From assembly GCA_001898825.1 (NCBI GenBank), contig MKVK01000019.1:62001-126000 (forward strand): DNA of 64,000 nt. Reading direction: 5' to 3'. Position 1 is the first letter of the stretch. Each line of letters begins with the position of its first letter. Positions 52,558 to 61,903 of the stretch are shown piece after piece. Under the pieces are notes generated by a model, which was given only the letters and a program-made list of their open reading frames with translations, ran no database searches and was not told the DNA's origin. The translations under genes and the position numbers were made by a program. The DNA comes from Magnetospirillum sp. 64-120. Lineage in GTDB: Bacteria > Pseudomonadota > Alphaproteobacteria > Rhodospirillales > Magnetospirillaceae.

Positions 52558-54020
52558 CGGCGCGCAGCGACACTTTCCTGCATTGGGGCGGCTGGCGGAT
52601 TCTGTCCGTCGTCCTGGTGGCCTTGATGTTTCTGGGGCCCGCCATCTGGAACGGCTATCCGCTGATTTATTTCGACAGCGAAGACTATGTCGAGATGGCC
52701 TTCACCTGGCAGCCCATCATTTTCCGCATCATGACCTATGGGCTGGTCACCGCCCTGGCGCGGCCGTTCGACACGCTTTGGGTGATCCCCGTCTTTCAGG
52801 CGTTGCTGGCGGCGTGGCTGCTGCACGAGGCGGTGTGGGCGTGGATCGCCCGCTGGCGGCCCCAGGTCTATTTCGCCATGGGATTGCTGCTGGCCCTGGC
52901 CACGGGCCTGCCCTGGGTGGTGACCCAGGTGATGGCCGACGTCTATGCCGGCTTCACCATCCTGGGTATCGCCATCCTGGCTTTTGGCGCGGCCCTGCCG
53001 CTGTGGCGGCGTTTGCTGCTGGTCCCCGTCATCGGCTTGTCCATCTGCGTCCACATGACCCATGTGGCGGTGGCCTGCGGTTTGGTACTGGTGCTGGTTG
53101 CCATTTGGGGGCTGGCGCGGTTTTCCCTGCGCATGCCGCGCCCGCGTCTGGCCTTGGTGCTGCCGGCGGTGGCCTTGGGGGTTCTTCTGGTTCCGGCCAC
53201 CCATTATCTGGCCACCGGACGGGCGTTCTTCAGTGCCTCGGGTCAGGTGCTGCAACTGGCCCTGTTCGTCCAGGACGGTCTGGCGCAGAAGTATCTGGAC
53301 GAGGTTTGTCCGCAAGGTGCCGCGCTGCGGCTTTGTGAATACAAGGACCAACTGCCGCAGACCGCCGACGACTTCCTGTGGGGGCCGTCGGTGTTCCAGA
53401 AGCTGGGCGGCTGGGAAGGCATGCAGGACGAGGCGGCGGCCATCGTCAAGGGCACCATCAAGACCTTTCCGCTGGATCTGGCCCGTGCCATGGTCGCCAA
53501 CACCGTCACCCAGTTGGACCTGATCGGCACCGGCGAGGATCTGGTGCCCATGAGCTGGCATTTCGTCAAAACCCAGCTGCGGCGCTATCCCGACGATTTC
53601 CGCTCGTTCCGTTACGCCAAGCAGCAGCGCCATGGCGGCATCGATTTCGAGCTGTTGAACCAGATTCAGGTGCCCATCGCCCAGGCGGCGCAATTGGCCG
53701 CCCTGGTCATGTTGGCGGTGGCGTGGAAGCGTCGCGACCGTATCAGCACTGGCCTGCTGGCGGTGGTGATCATCGCCTTCCTGGGCAACGCTTTCGTCTG
53801 CGGGGCTTTGTCCAACCCCCATGACCGCTATCAGAACCGCATCGTCTGGCTGGCCTTGTTCGCCGTCACCATCACCGCCATCCGCCTGGATCAGCGCTTC
53901 ACCACCAAGCGTCCCTCAGCCGGTGAGCGCCGGGCCGTGCTGGATTACCCCCAGCAGCAAAATCAAGCCCAGCGCCAGGATGGCCCCGGCGCCGGCCAGT
54001 CCCAGGACGCGACGCAATAG
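52554..54020 (+). CDS. Polytopic membrane protein, glycosyltransferase-like (unassigned)
   Basis: A 488-residue protein with roughly nine to eleven membrane helices. The first loop after helix 1 ([16 protein letters not shown]) has an acidic pair in the position where membrane glycosyltransferases of the GT-C fold keep catalytic acids, but no family assignment is firm. GTG start overlapping the cysS stop. The last ~35 codons are translated antisense to the 3' end of the NicO gene (53916-54020) and are polar and Q-rich, so the true functional end may be earlier. Confidence 0.8.
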
Positions 54021-54788
54021 GCGGCCCAGCCGGCTTTCCTGGCTGACCCGGCGTTCCAACAATCGATTGAGACCCAAGGCCGACAGGCCGATCCCCGACA
54101 CCGTCAGCCCTACCCCCAGGGCCATGGCGAAAGTGGCGGCGACACCCACCCAGATCATGGAATTGGCCACGCAGAACAGCAGGACCAGGATGGCCCCGGA
54201 ACAGGGACGAAAGCCCACCGCCGCCGCCATGGCCCAAAGGGTGCGCTTTTCCTCGGTTTCGTGGTGGTGATGATGGCCGCAACAGGCAGCATGGTCATGG
54301 TCGTGGCCGTGGCCGCAAGATGATTGTCCTCGCAGGGTTTGGACCAGCATCCACGCCCCCATGGCGGTGATCAGGGCATAAGACCCGGCTTCCAGCCAAG
54401 CCGCCTGGGCCATCACCTGACGCGGCGCCAGGGCGAACACCCCGGCCAACAACAGAACAGCGGCGATGGCCGACGCACCCTGCACGATGGCTGACAGAAA
54501 GCAGGCGGCCAGACCATGGGTCACACGGGCGCGGCGGGTGGCGAACCAGGATCCGATCACCACCTTGCCATGGCCGGGGCCGATGGCGTGGAACACCCCA
54601 TAGACGAAGGCGGCGAAAATGATGGCGGCCATTGGTTCCCAGCCGCCGCCGTCACGGATCAGCACCAGTTGTTCGCGCATGTCGGCGGTCAGGCTGCGTT
54701 GCAGGGCAAAGCCCCATTCCGCCAGGGATCGCAAGGGTTCGGGCAGGGCGAAGAAGCCGGAAGGGGCGGGGGGCGGAACCAGGCTCAT
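53916..54788 (-). CDS. NicO/RcnA-family metal transporter
   Basis: A 290-residue protein with six hydrophobic helices. VYGVFHAIGPGHGKVVIGSW contains the HX4-5H-type metal signature of NicO proteins. A histidine-rich loop (CGHGHDHDHAACCGHHHHH) lies near residue 160, and GFRPCSGAILVLLF is the second family motif. It transports Ni, Co or possibly Zn. The gene follows a DUF1007 gene on the same strand, a frequent pair. A Zur-like box lies 14 bases before its start. Confidence 0.92.
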   Translation of the reverse strand: MSLVPPPAPSGFFALPEPLRSLAEWGFALQRSLTADMREQLVLIRDGGGWEPMAAIIFAAFVYGVFHAIGPGHGKVVIGSWFATRRARVTHGLAACFLSAIVQGASAIAAVLLLAGVFALAPRQVMAQAAWLEAGSYALITAMGAWMLVQTLRGQSSCGHGHDHDHAACCGHHHHHETEEKRTLWAMAAAVGFRPCSGAILVLLFCVANSMIWVGVAATFAMALGVGLTVSGIGLSALGLNRLLERRVSQESRLGRLLRRVLGLAGAGAILALGLILLLGVIQHGPALTG

Positions 54789-54801
54789 GGGGCTGCCAAG
54801 A

Positions 54802-54816
54802 TGTTATAAGATAACA
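54802..54816. promoter_or_regulatory. Zur-like operator TGTTATAAGATAACA
   Basis: A perfect dyad TGTTAT-N3-ATAACA, close to the alphaproteobacterial Zur consensus (TGTTATANTATAACA-like), 14 bases upstream of the NicO start. Binding here would block ribosome or polymerase access. Confidence 0.65.
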
Positions 54817-54837
54817 CTTTGATAGTCCCGCCAGCGC

Positions 54838-55419
54838 TCACTGGCAAATGATTTCCACTTTCTTGGGAAAGGCGATGCCGTTCAGCAGCGGTGTGGCCTT
54901 GTCTTCACTGATGGCCGCCTTGCAGCCATCCGAGCCTTCGCCCACCAGTCGTACGGCGGAATCATTGGGGATGTCGATGTCGATATAGAAGGTTTCTTCA
55001 TAGGTCGAAACCTTCAGCAACTGTCGGCGCGGATCGACGGCTTGCGGGAAGGTCAGGCGGAAGGCGTAAAGCAGCGCGTCCTTTTGCACCAACAGCTTGA
55101 AGTCGGTGGCGGATGGCCAGGAAATCGCCGTGCCGTCGGTGCTGGCATAGGTGAAATATTGATATTGGCGGGTGTCCTGGAAAGCTTCCTTTTCCAGGGT
55201 GGCGATTTCCGTGGGCGACAATTTGCCGTCCTTGTTGGCGTCGAAATCCTGCACCAGCGACGACGAAAAGGCCGGATCGAACTTCCAGCCCAACTGCAGG
55301 GCCGCCACCTTGCCCTTTTCGAACAGGAAGATGACGTGGGAATCGATCAACACATGGGGATGGGCCCAAGCCGGCAGTGGCGCCAGCAGCGCCAGCAGCA
55401 GCCATCCCCAAAGACGCAT
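54838..55419 (-). CDS. DUF1007 family periplasmic protein with EF-hand-like loop
   Basis: A 193-residue protein with a signal peptide (MRLWGWLLLALLAPLPAWA) followed at once by HPHVLID, the potential metal-binding start of DUF1007 proteins. A DANKDGKLSPTE loop is a typical EF-hand-like calcium site. Usually paired with NicO transporters, as here, and thought to assist metal uptake or efflux in the periplasm. Start at 55419 places the signal peptide correctly; the gene follows metC with almost no gap (metC stop at 55421). Confidence 0.88.
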   Translation of the reverse strand: MRLWGWLLLALLAPLPAWAHPHVLIDSHVIFLFEKGKVAALQLGWKFDPAFSSSLVQDFDANKDGKLSPTEIATLEKEAFQDTRQYQYFTYASTDGTAISWPSATDFKLLVQKDALLYAFRLTFPQAVDPRRQLLKVSTYEETFYIDIDIPNDSAVRLVGEGSDGCKAAISEDKATPLLNGIAFPKKVEIICQ

Positions 55420-55420
55420 G

Positions 55421-56593
55421 TCAGGCGGCCCCATTCAGGCGGTCGAAACCGGCGGACAGGTCGTTGATCAAATCCTCGGCATCTTCCAGCCCGGCGTGAT
55501 AGCGCAAGCTGATGGCGCCCGCGTCCCAGGCGCTGGCGGTGCGGATGATCGAATGGCCATAGGTGGGGATGACCAGGCTTTCGAAGCCGCCCCAGGAAAA
55601 GCCCAGGCCGAAATGCTTGTAGCCGTCCAGCATGGCCTCGATGGCCGGCTTGCCGAAGCCCGGCTTCAGGATCACCCCGAACAATCCGCAGGCGCCGGTG
55701 AAGTCGCGTTTCCACAGGTCATGGCCGGGGTCGTTTTCCAGCGCCGGATACAGCACTTTGTCCACTTCCGGGCGGGCCTGCAGCCAGTGGCAAAGGCTGA
55801 GCGCGGTTTCGGCATGACGCTTCAGGCGGACCCCCAAGGTGCGCAGGCCGCGCAGGCCCAGATACAGTTCCTCGGCGCCGGGCGAATGGCCGAAGGTGGC
55901 CACCGACGACTTGACCCGCAGCCAATTGGCTTCGTCGGCCAAGGTGATGGCGCCCAGCATGGCGTCGGCATGGCCGACCACGTATTTGGTGCAGGCCTGG
56001 ATGGACACGTCCACGCCGTGATTGAAGGGCTGGAAATTCAGCACCCCCCAGGTGTTGTCCATCATCACCACCGCGCCCTTGGCATGGGCGATTTCAGCGA
56101 TGGCCGGGATGTCCTGGACCTCGAAGGTCAGCGAACCGGGCGATTCGGTGAAGACGACACGGGTGTTGGGGCGCATCAGGGCTTCGATGCCGGCGCCCAC
56201 CAGCGGGTCGTAATAGGTGGTTTCGATGCCCAGGCCGCTCAGCACGCTGTCGCAGAACTTGCGGGTGGGGAAATAGGCGGTGTCGACCATCAGCAAATGG
56301 TCGCCGGCCTTCAGATAGGCCAACAGCGCCCCGGTGATGGCGGCCAGTCCGGATGAGGTGGCGACGGTCCTGTAACCACCCTCGACGGCGGCCAGGGCTT
56401 CCTCGAAGGCGTGGGTGGTGGGGGTTCCGAAACGGCCATAGCGCACGCCCTCGAACGGCTTCTTGCCGCTGGATTCCATGGCGGCCACCGACGGGTGCAG
56501 GATGGTCGAGACGTGATAGACAGGCGGGTTGACCGCACCGAAATGCTTTTCGGGGTGGCGACCGGCGTGGACGATCAGGCTTTCTTTCTTCAT
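55421..56593 (-). CDS. metC: Cystathionine beta-lyase
   Basis: A 390-residue PLP enzyme of the Cys/Met metabolism family. YGRFGTPTTHAFEEAL, TSSGLAAITGALLAY and VMMDNTWGVLNFQPF are family segments; the PLP lysine is in QACTKYVVGHADAM. Size and overall pattern fit bacterial MetC, which converts cystathionine to homocysteine. Other gamma-type lyases cannot be fully excluded. It lies just upstream of the DUF1007 gene on the same strand. Confidence 0.9.
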   Translation of the reverse strand: MKKESLIVHAGRHPEKHFGAVNPPVYHVSTILHPSVAAMESSGKKPFEGVRYGRFGTPTTHAFEEALAAVEGGYRTVATSSGLAAITGALLAYLKAGDHLLMVDTAYFPTRKFCDSVLSGLGIETTYYDPLVGAGIEALMRPNTRVVFTESPGSLTFEVQDIPAIAEIAHAKGAVVMMDNTWGVLNFQPFNHGVDVSIQACTKYVVGHADAMLGAITLADEANWLRVKSSVATFGHSPGAEELYLGLRGLRTLGVRLKRHAETALSLCHWLQARPEVDKVLYPALENDPGHDLWKRDFTGACGLFGVILKPGFGKPAIEAMLDGYKHFGLGFSWGGFESLVIPTYGHSIIRTASAWDAGAISLRYHAGLEDAEDLINDLSAGFDRLNGAA

Positions 56594-56648
56594 GGCATCC
56601 GGGCAGGCGGCGGGGTCTTTCGGACGCCGCCTGTCCTTCGGCTGCCCA

Positions 56649-56756
56649 TTACAGGGCGGCGATGAAGAGGGCGGCGACCACGAACAGGAAGGTCAGGGCA
56701 ACGGGCCGCAGATCGACCTGTTGCTGGGCCTTGGCGATGGCTCTGCTGCGACGCAT
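56649..56756 (-). CDS. 35-residue single-pass membrane peptide
   Basis: MRRSRAIAKAQQQVDLRPVA followed by LTFLFVVAALFIAAL and a stop. Basic N terminus plus one C-terminal hydrophobic helix. GGAG lies 6 bases before the ATG and the frame has core-like codon use. Not recognised. It lies between metC and the second ParA-like gene, all on the same strand. Such short genes are easily missed by gene callers. Confidence 0.6.
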   Translation of the reverse strand: MRRSRAIAKAQQQVDLRPVALTFLFVVAALFIAAL

Positions 56757-56862
56757 GGACAACTCCTTCAGTCCGAATGGGACCTCCCTTACCTTCAAAG
56801 ATGGGGAAGAAAACGCGTCCGGTCAATGACAGCCAGCACATATCGTTCGAAAAGAGGATGGG

Positions 56863-57927
56863 TTAGCCCCAAAAGGCCATGAGCGCAGCCCCCAGCCCCA
56901 TTCCCACCAGCAGGGCGGCCATCAGCGCCGGCCAGCCGAATCCCGATTTTTGCGGCTGTGGCCGGGGCGGCGGCGGGGTGGCGAAACCGTCGGTGTTGGC
57001 GGCTTCGACCGCCGTCCAGGCCGGCGACTGGTTGGCCCGGCGCTGCAATCCGGGCAGCCGGGCCCGCCAGTCGCGCAGGGTGTTCTGCGCCGTGCCGTGG
57101 GGGGCGGGTTCGGCCAAAGGGTGGATGTCGTGGCGGGCGTGGCGGCGCAGCCGCGCCACCAGTTCCTCGGTAGCCAGCAGATAGCCGGCGCCGGCGCCGC
57201 CATCGGGGTCCAGCACCGCCACCGGCACCCCCAACTGTGCCGCTTCGGTGACCTTGGGATCGCTTTCGATGGAATGGGCATAGACCTGATCGCCGAACTC
57301 CGCCCGCATGGAACGTTCCACGTCGCCGCCGGTGGGGTCGTCGCCGGTCATGGTCAACAAGATGCCGGCGACGTTCAAGGACGCGTTGGCGGTTTGGCGC
57401 AGGCGCTTGATCTCGTGCCAGGTGTTGACCAGCCCTTCGTGGGAATAAGGATCGGGCCGCGCCGGCAGCAACACCGCCGCCGCCGCCGCCAGGGCGTTGC
57501 CGGTGATGGTGCCCAAGCTGGGTGGGCAGTCGATGATGACGATGTCGGCGTGGTCGGCGATGGACTGGCTGGCGAAAGCCTCGCGCAGGGCCTGGTGCGA
57601 GCGTTCGTGGGCCGCCAGTTCCAATTCGGCGGTGCGCAACTGGGTGGTGGCGGGCAACAGCGACAGGCCGGGAAAGGCGGTGGGCAGCAACGCCTGATCC
57701 AACGGCACCCGGCCGGTGATCACGTCCATGGCGCCGACGGGGGGCAAGGGTAGGATGCCGAACGATCCGGTGGCGTTTCCTTGCGCGTCCAGATCGGCCA
57801 GTACCACCCGGTATCCCAAGGCGGCCAGACACGCCGCCAGATTGCCGGCGGTGGTGGTCTTGGCGACGCCGCCCTTGTGGTTGAACACGGCGACGATGGG
57901 GGGGAAGACCACCTTTTGCAGGCTCAT
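56863..57927 (-). CDS. Second ParA-like ATPase with C-terminal membrane helix
   Basis: A 354-residue ParA-family protein: Walker A variant KGGVAKTT (18-25), VLADLDAQGNATG and Walker B IVIIDCPPSLG. The C terminus has a proline-rich linker (PPPPRPQPQ) and a hydrophobic helix near 334-352 (WPALMAALLVGMGLGAALMA). Same architecture as the protein at 46135, with low overall identity. ATG overlaps the radC stop, so it is in an operon with radC. Function unknown; membrane tethering argues against plasmid-type partition. Confidence 0.88.
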   Translation of the reverse strand: MSLQKVVFPPIVAVFNHKGGVAKTTTAGNLAACLAALGYRVVLADLDAQGNATGSFGILPLPPVGAMDVITGRVPLDQALLPTAFPGLSLLPATTQLRTAELELAAHERSHQALREAFASQSIADHADIVIIDCPPSLGTITGNALAAAAAVLLPARPDPYSHEGLVNTWHEIKRLRQTANASLNVAGILLTMTGDDPTGGDVERSMRAEFGDQVYAHSIESDPKVTEAAQLGVPVAVLDPDGGAGAGYLLATEELVARLRRHARHDIHPLAEPAPHGTAQNTLRDWRARLPGLQRRANQSPAWTAVEAANTDGFATPPPPRPQPQKSGFGWPALMAALLVGMGLGAALMAFWG

Positions 57928-58637
57928 CAGATCAGCCCCTGGCTTTTGAAGCTGACATGGCCCTTGCGGCCGATGACCAGATGGTCGTGGACGGTGATGC
58001 CGACGCCGGACAGGGCCTTGATCACCTGTCGGGTCATCTCGATATCGGCTTTCGACGGCGTCGGGTCGCCGCTGGGGTGGTTGTGGACCATGATCAGCGC
58101 GCTGGCGTTCAGTTCCAGGGCGCGTTTGACCACTTCACGCGGGTAAAGCGGCGTGTGGTCGACGGTGCCCTGGCTTTGCAATTCGTCGGCGATCAGGGTG
58201 TTCTTGCGGTCCAGGAACAGCAGGCGGAACTGTTCCGACGGCAGCCGGCCCATGGAAATGGTGCAGTAATCCAGCAACTGGTCCCATTTGCTGAGCACCG
58301 GACGGTCGATCACCTGCAGCCGCGCCATGCGGGTGGCGGCGTGTTCCACCACCTTCAAATAGGTCGCCGTCGCCGCCGACACCCCGGCAAAGCTTTCCAG
58401 CGCCTGGGCGGGGGCTGCCAGCACGTCGGCGAAGGTCTTGAACTCGGCGATCAACGCCTTGGCCAGCGGCTTGGTGTCCTTACGCGGGATGACGCTGGCC
58501 AGCAGCAGTTCCAGCACCTCGTAATCGGGCAGGGCCTGGGGTTCGGCCAGGAAACGCTGGCGCAAACGTTCGCGATGCCCGGCGTGGTGCGGCGCGGGCT
58601 CGGCGGAATCTTCCAATCCGGGAAAGAGGTCGGACAT
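57927..58637 (-). CDS. radC: RadC-family JAMM-domain protein
   Basis: A 236-residue RadC/YeeS protein. N-terminal HhH-like region (GHRERLRQRFL, SFAGVSAATATYLK) and the C-terminal JAB/MPN metalloprotease-like domain with VHNHPSGDPTPSKADIEMT (HxHPSG..S...D). Despite the name, a DNA-repair role was not confirmed; the function is unknown. Overlaps the ParA-like gene start. Confidence 0.93.
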   Translation of the reverse strand: MSDLFPGLEDSAEPAPHHAGHRERLRQRFLAEPQALPDYEVLELLLASVIPRKDTKPLAKALIAEFKTFADVLAAPAQALESFAGVSAATATYLKVVEHAATRMARLQVIDRPVLSKWDQLLDYCTISMGRLPSEQFRLLFLDRKNTLIADELQSQGTVDHTPLYPREVVKRALELNASALIMVHNHPSGDPTPSKADIEMTRQVIKALSGVGITVHDHLVIGRKGHVSFKSQGLI

Positions 58638-58698
58638 GGAGGAACTATAGGGCGGGGGCGGCGGCGCGTCCAGAGACGCGCCGCCGTGTCGTCAAACC

Positions 58699-61119
58699 TT
58701 AGGCCGCCGTCTTGCCGACGAAGCGGGCGAAGGCCATGTCTTCGTGCTGGATGTGGTTCTTCAGCCAGTCCGCCATGAAGCGGAACAGGGCTTGGGAGGC
58801 GTCGCGCTTGCCCGACTGGACGTCGTCGCACAGCGACTTGGCCTTGGTCATGAAGTCCTGGTGCGCCTTCTTGTGGACGGACAGGCCGTCATAGCGCTTT
58901 TGCTCCATCGCCTTTTCTTCGTCGGCGAAGTGCGCCTGCATGTCGGGCAGCAAGGTGCGGGCTACTTCCAACGCCACCATGCCGGCATCGCCCGCCATCA
59001 TCTCGCGGAAGAAGCGGTTCATTTTCTCGACCATTGCCTGGTGGTGCTGGTCGATGTCCCTGTGGCCGATGGACAGGCTGTCATCCCATTCCATCAGTTT
59101 CATGTCGTCCTTGTCGGAACGCACCTGAGCCAGGAAACGGGCCACTTCCATCTTCAGCATTTCGCTTTGCTGCGACAGTTCGGCGGACGAATCGCTGATT
59201 TGGGTGGCGGCATGGCCGGTTTCACGGGCGGCGGTTTCCACCATGCCGATATTGTTGGACACTTCCTGGGTGCCCATGGACGCCTGGTCGACGTTGCGGG
59301 CGATCTCGCCGGTGGCGGCGGTCTGTTCTTGGACAGCCGAGGCGACGGTGGCGCTGATTTCGCTCATTTCGCCGATGACGTGGGCGATGGCCGCGATCGA
59401 GGCGACCACGTCGTGGGTCCCCGATTGTACGGCGGCGATCTTGGTGGCGATTTCCTCGGTGGCCTGGGCGGTCTGGCCGGCCAAGCCCTTGACCTCGTTG
59501 GCGACCACGGCGAAGCCCTTGCCGGCGTCGCCGGCGCGGGCTGCTTCGATGGTGGCGTTCAGGGCCAACAAATTGGTCTGGTGGGCGATGTGGGTGATCA
59601 GGTTGACGATGGCGCCGATGCTGGCCACCGTTTCCGCCAATTGCTGGATCACCGCTTCGCTGGAACGGGCCTGTTCGTCGGCCCGTTGGGCCACCGACTG
59701 CGAGCGCTCCATCTGCGCCGCGATCTCGTTGATGGACGCCGCCAGTTCCTCGCTGGCCGAGGCGACCGTCTGCACGTTGGTCGACGCTTGTTCGGCGGCG
59801 CTGGCCACCGTGGTGGCCTGGGCGCTGGTTTCGGTGGCGTTGGCCGCCATCTGACGCGACGCCGCCTGCAACTGCACGGCCGCAGCGGTCACCGCGTTGA
59901 CCACGCCCCCCACCTGGCCTTCGAAATTGTCCGCCATCTGATGCAGGGCGGCGCGGCGCTCGGCTTCGGCGCGGCGCTTTTGTTCTTCCTGTTCGGCGGT
60001 CAGTTGCTCCATGCGGATGGCGTTGTCCTTGAACACCTGGACGGCGGCGGCCATGGCGCCGATTTCGTCGCTGCGCTCGCGGGCGGGAATGTCGACGGTC
60101 TTGTCGCCGCCGGCCAAACGGCCCATGGCGCTGGTCATGGCCTTGACCGGCAGGACGATAGAGCGGGCGATCAGGACCGACATGGCCACCCCCAGCCCCA
60201 GGCCCAGCAAGGCGGCGATCCACACCAGCCGCAAGGTGGCGTTCATGGTGGCGTCGGTTTCTTCGTCCAATTGCTTCAGGTATTGGCGTTGCGAGTCCAA
60301 GGTCGTCATGGACAGCTGACTCAATTCCTCACCAATGGCGGCGCCGTCTTTCATCAGCAGGCGGTGGGACGTCAAGACGGCTTGGGCGGCTTCGTCGAAG
60401 GCGGCCACGTATTCGCGGGCCAGTTTGTCGGCTTTGGCGGCCAATTCCTTGCGGGCCGGGTTTTGCAGCCGGGCTTCCAGCTTGTCGGCCTGTTCCAGGA
60501 AGTGTCGGGCGGCGGTGTTGACCTGCTCGACTTCATCCTCGGTGGGGGCGAACAGGAACTTCCACGCGGCCAGACGGGTCAGCAGCAGTGCTTCCTGGGC
60601 TTGGCCGGCAATGGCGGCGGCTTGGAAGTCGCCGTCGCGCATGGCCGAACTGGTCACTTCCGACAGGGACTGCCGGGCGGCCAAGCCGCCGGGATTCATC
60701 CGGGTTTCAATCAGTTGGTCGCGTTTCGCGTCGTTTTCCTGCAACTGCTTGACGATGGTGGCGTAATTGCCCACCAGCACCAGCATGCGTTCCAGGTTGG
60801 CTTTACGGGTGGGGTCGGCGGTGACCTTGATGGATGCGGTCAGGTCTTTGTCCAACTGGGCCAGAAGCCCGGGGATGTTCTGACTGGCGGCTGCGACGCG
60901 CAGGCCGGAACTCAGGGTCACCAGCCGGCGCAGCTCGACGATGTTGCCGCGAATGTTGCTGACCGCCACCGAATTCCCGCTGACCGAGGCGTAAGCCGCC
61001 TGATCATCATGAATACGGTTGATCTTGACGATGGTGGTCAGCGCCACGACGGCCAAAATGGCAAGAATCAGGGCGAACCCGCCGTAAATACGGCGCGAAA
61101 CGGTGAGATGGGCGGACAT
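58699..61119 (-). CDS. Methyl-accepting chemotaxis protein with C-terminal hemerythrin
   Basis: An 806-residue chemoreceptor. Membrane helix near 12-30, a helical periplasmic sensor domain to about 295, a second helix, HAMP ([18 protein letters not shown]...[13 protein letters not shown]) and the signalling tip [20 protein letters not shown]. The last ~125 residues are a bacteriohemerythrin with the di-iron ligands in [24 protein letters not shown] and HIQHEDMAF. This cytoplasmic oxygen-binding module suggests aerotaxis or redox taxis, as in DcrH-type receptors. Start at 61119 ([15 protein letters not shown]). Confidence 0.94.
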   Translation of the reverse strand: MSAHLTVSRRIYGGFALILAILAVVALTTIVKINRIHDDQAAYASVSGNSVAVSNIRGNIVELRRLVTLSSGLRVAAASQNIPGLLAQLDKDLTASIKVTADPTRKANLERMLVLVGNYATIVKQLQENDAKRDQLIETRMNPGGLAARQSLSEVTSSAMRDGDFQAAAIAGQAQEALLLTRLAAWKFLFAPTEDEVEQVNTAARHFLEQADKLEARLQNPARKELAAKADKLAREYVAAFDEAAQAVLTSHRLLMKDGAAIGEELSQLSMTTLDSQRQYLKQLDEETDATMNATLRLVWIAALLGLGLGVAMSVLIARSIVLPVKAMTSAMGRLAGGDKTVDIPARERSDEIGAMAAAVQVFKDNAIRMEQLTAEQEEQKRRAEAERRAALHQMADNFEGQVGGVVNAVTAAAVQLQAASRQMAANATETSAQATTVASAAEQASTNVQTVASASEELAASINEIAAQMERSQSVAQRADEQARSSEAVIQQLAETVASIGAIVNLITHIAHQTNLLALNATIEAARAGDAGKGFAVVANEVKGLAGQTAQATEEIATKIAAVQSGTHDVVASIAAIAHVIGEMSEISATVASAVQEQTAATGEIARNVDQASMGTQEVSNNIGMVETAARETGHAATQISDSSAELSQQSEMLKMEVARFLAQVRSDKDDMKLMEWDDSLSIGHRDIDQHHQAMVEKMNRFFREMMAGDAGMVALEVARTLLPDMQAHFADEEKAMEQKRYDGLSVHKKAHQDFMTKAKSLCDDVQSGKRDASQALFRFMADWLKNHIQHEDMAFARFVGKTAA

Positions 61120-61263
61120 GGTGATTACCCCCGAACGCAATATGCTTTTGGGGATAATAGACCGATTCCAACCTAATGCCTTAGCGCTGGTTTCTGTGAT
61201 CTTGGGTAGGGTATGTCCTCGGAAAGACTCGGGTATGTCCGTCTTTCGTATGGATGCGGGACA

Positions 61264-61806
61264 TCAAAGTCTTTGGCGGAAGCTTTCCAACCAAGCCAGC
61301 CGGGTTTCCAGCTGTTCGATGTCGTGGTCCAGCCAGTCGATCAGGTGACAGCCGTCGCCGTCGCCGGCAAAGGCGCCGCGCAGATCCAGCAGACGGGCCA
61401 ACTCGCCTTCCACCATTTCCAGCAGAAGATCGGCCTGGGCCTGCTGTTCCTTGGCCTCCAGCAGGTCCAAAAAGCGCATTTTCAGCGCGATGATCAGCTT
61501 GGACAGGTCGGAACCGGGACGCAGGCGGGCGGTCAGCAGGGTGTGCAGTTCGCGCTTGCCGGCCTCGGTGATGACCAGTTGGGCGTCGTCTTCCATGCCT
61601 TCGCCGCCGATGGCTTCCACCAAGCCTTCATAGCGCAGCAATTCGATGGACATGCCCATCAGGTCGATTTGCGGGCCGGCGACACGGCTGATGAAATGGC
61701 GCACCGAGCCGGCCAGTTCGGAATAGCGGACGCATTGACGGGCGATGGTGCCCAGCGCGCACAGGCGGACGGCTTCCTTCGGCGTCAATGTGTTGTCGGT
61801 GAACAT
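61264..61806 (-). CDS. PadR/MarR-like regulatory protein (unassigned)
   Basis: A 180-residue protein. The N-terminal part (PKEAVRLCALGTIARQCVRY, ELLRYEGLVEAI, LVITEAGKRELHTLL) has the layout of a PadR-type winged helix. The C-terminal part (LLLEMVEGELARLLDLRGAF, HLIDWLDHDIEQLETRLAWL) is a helical dimerisation-like region as in the PadR family. Start at 61806 with AGGAG upstream. The ligand and targets are unknown. Confidence 0.7.
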   Translation of the reverse strand: MFTDNTLTPKEAVRLCALGTIARQCVRYSELAGSVRHFISRVAGPQIDLMGMSIELLRYEGLVEAIGGEGMEDDAQLVITEAGKRELHTLLTARLRPGSDLSKLIIALKMRFLDLLEAKEQQAQADLLLEMVEGELARLLDLRGAFAGDGDGCHLIDWLDHDIEQLETRLAWLESFRQRL

Positions 61807-61903
61807 GCCCGCGATCTCCTGGTCGATTGCTCTACTATAGGGCAAGGACGCGGGTGCGTCCAGAATTGTTATTGCGTGTCATTCTCATTTCATCGAGGGT
61901 GGT

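Noticed and set aside
58744..61176. Plus-strand open frame of about 810 codons opposite the hemerythrin chemoreceptor
   Set aside because: Shadow of the real minus-strand gene; glycine- and histidine-rich, no domains.
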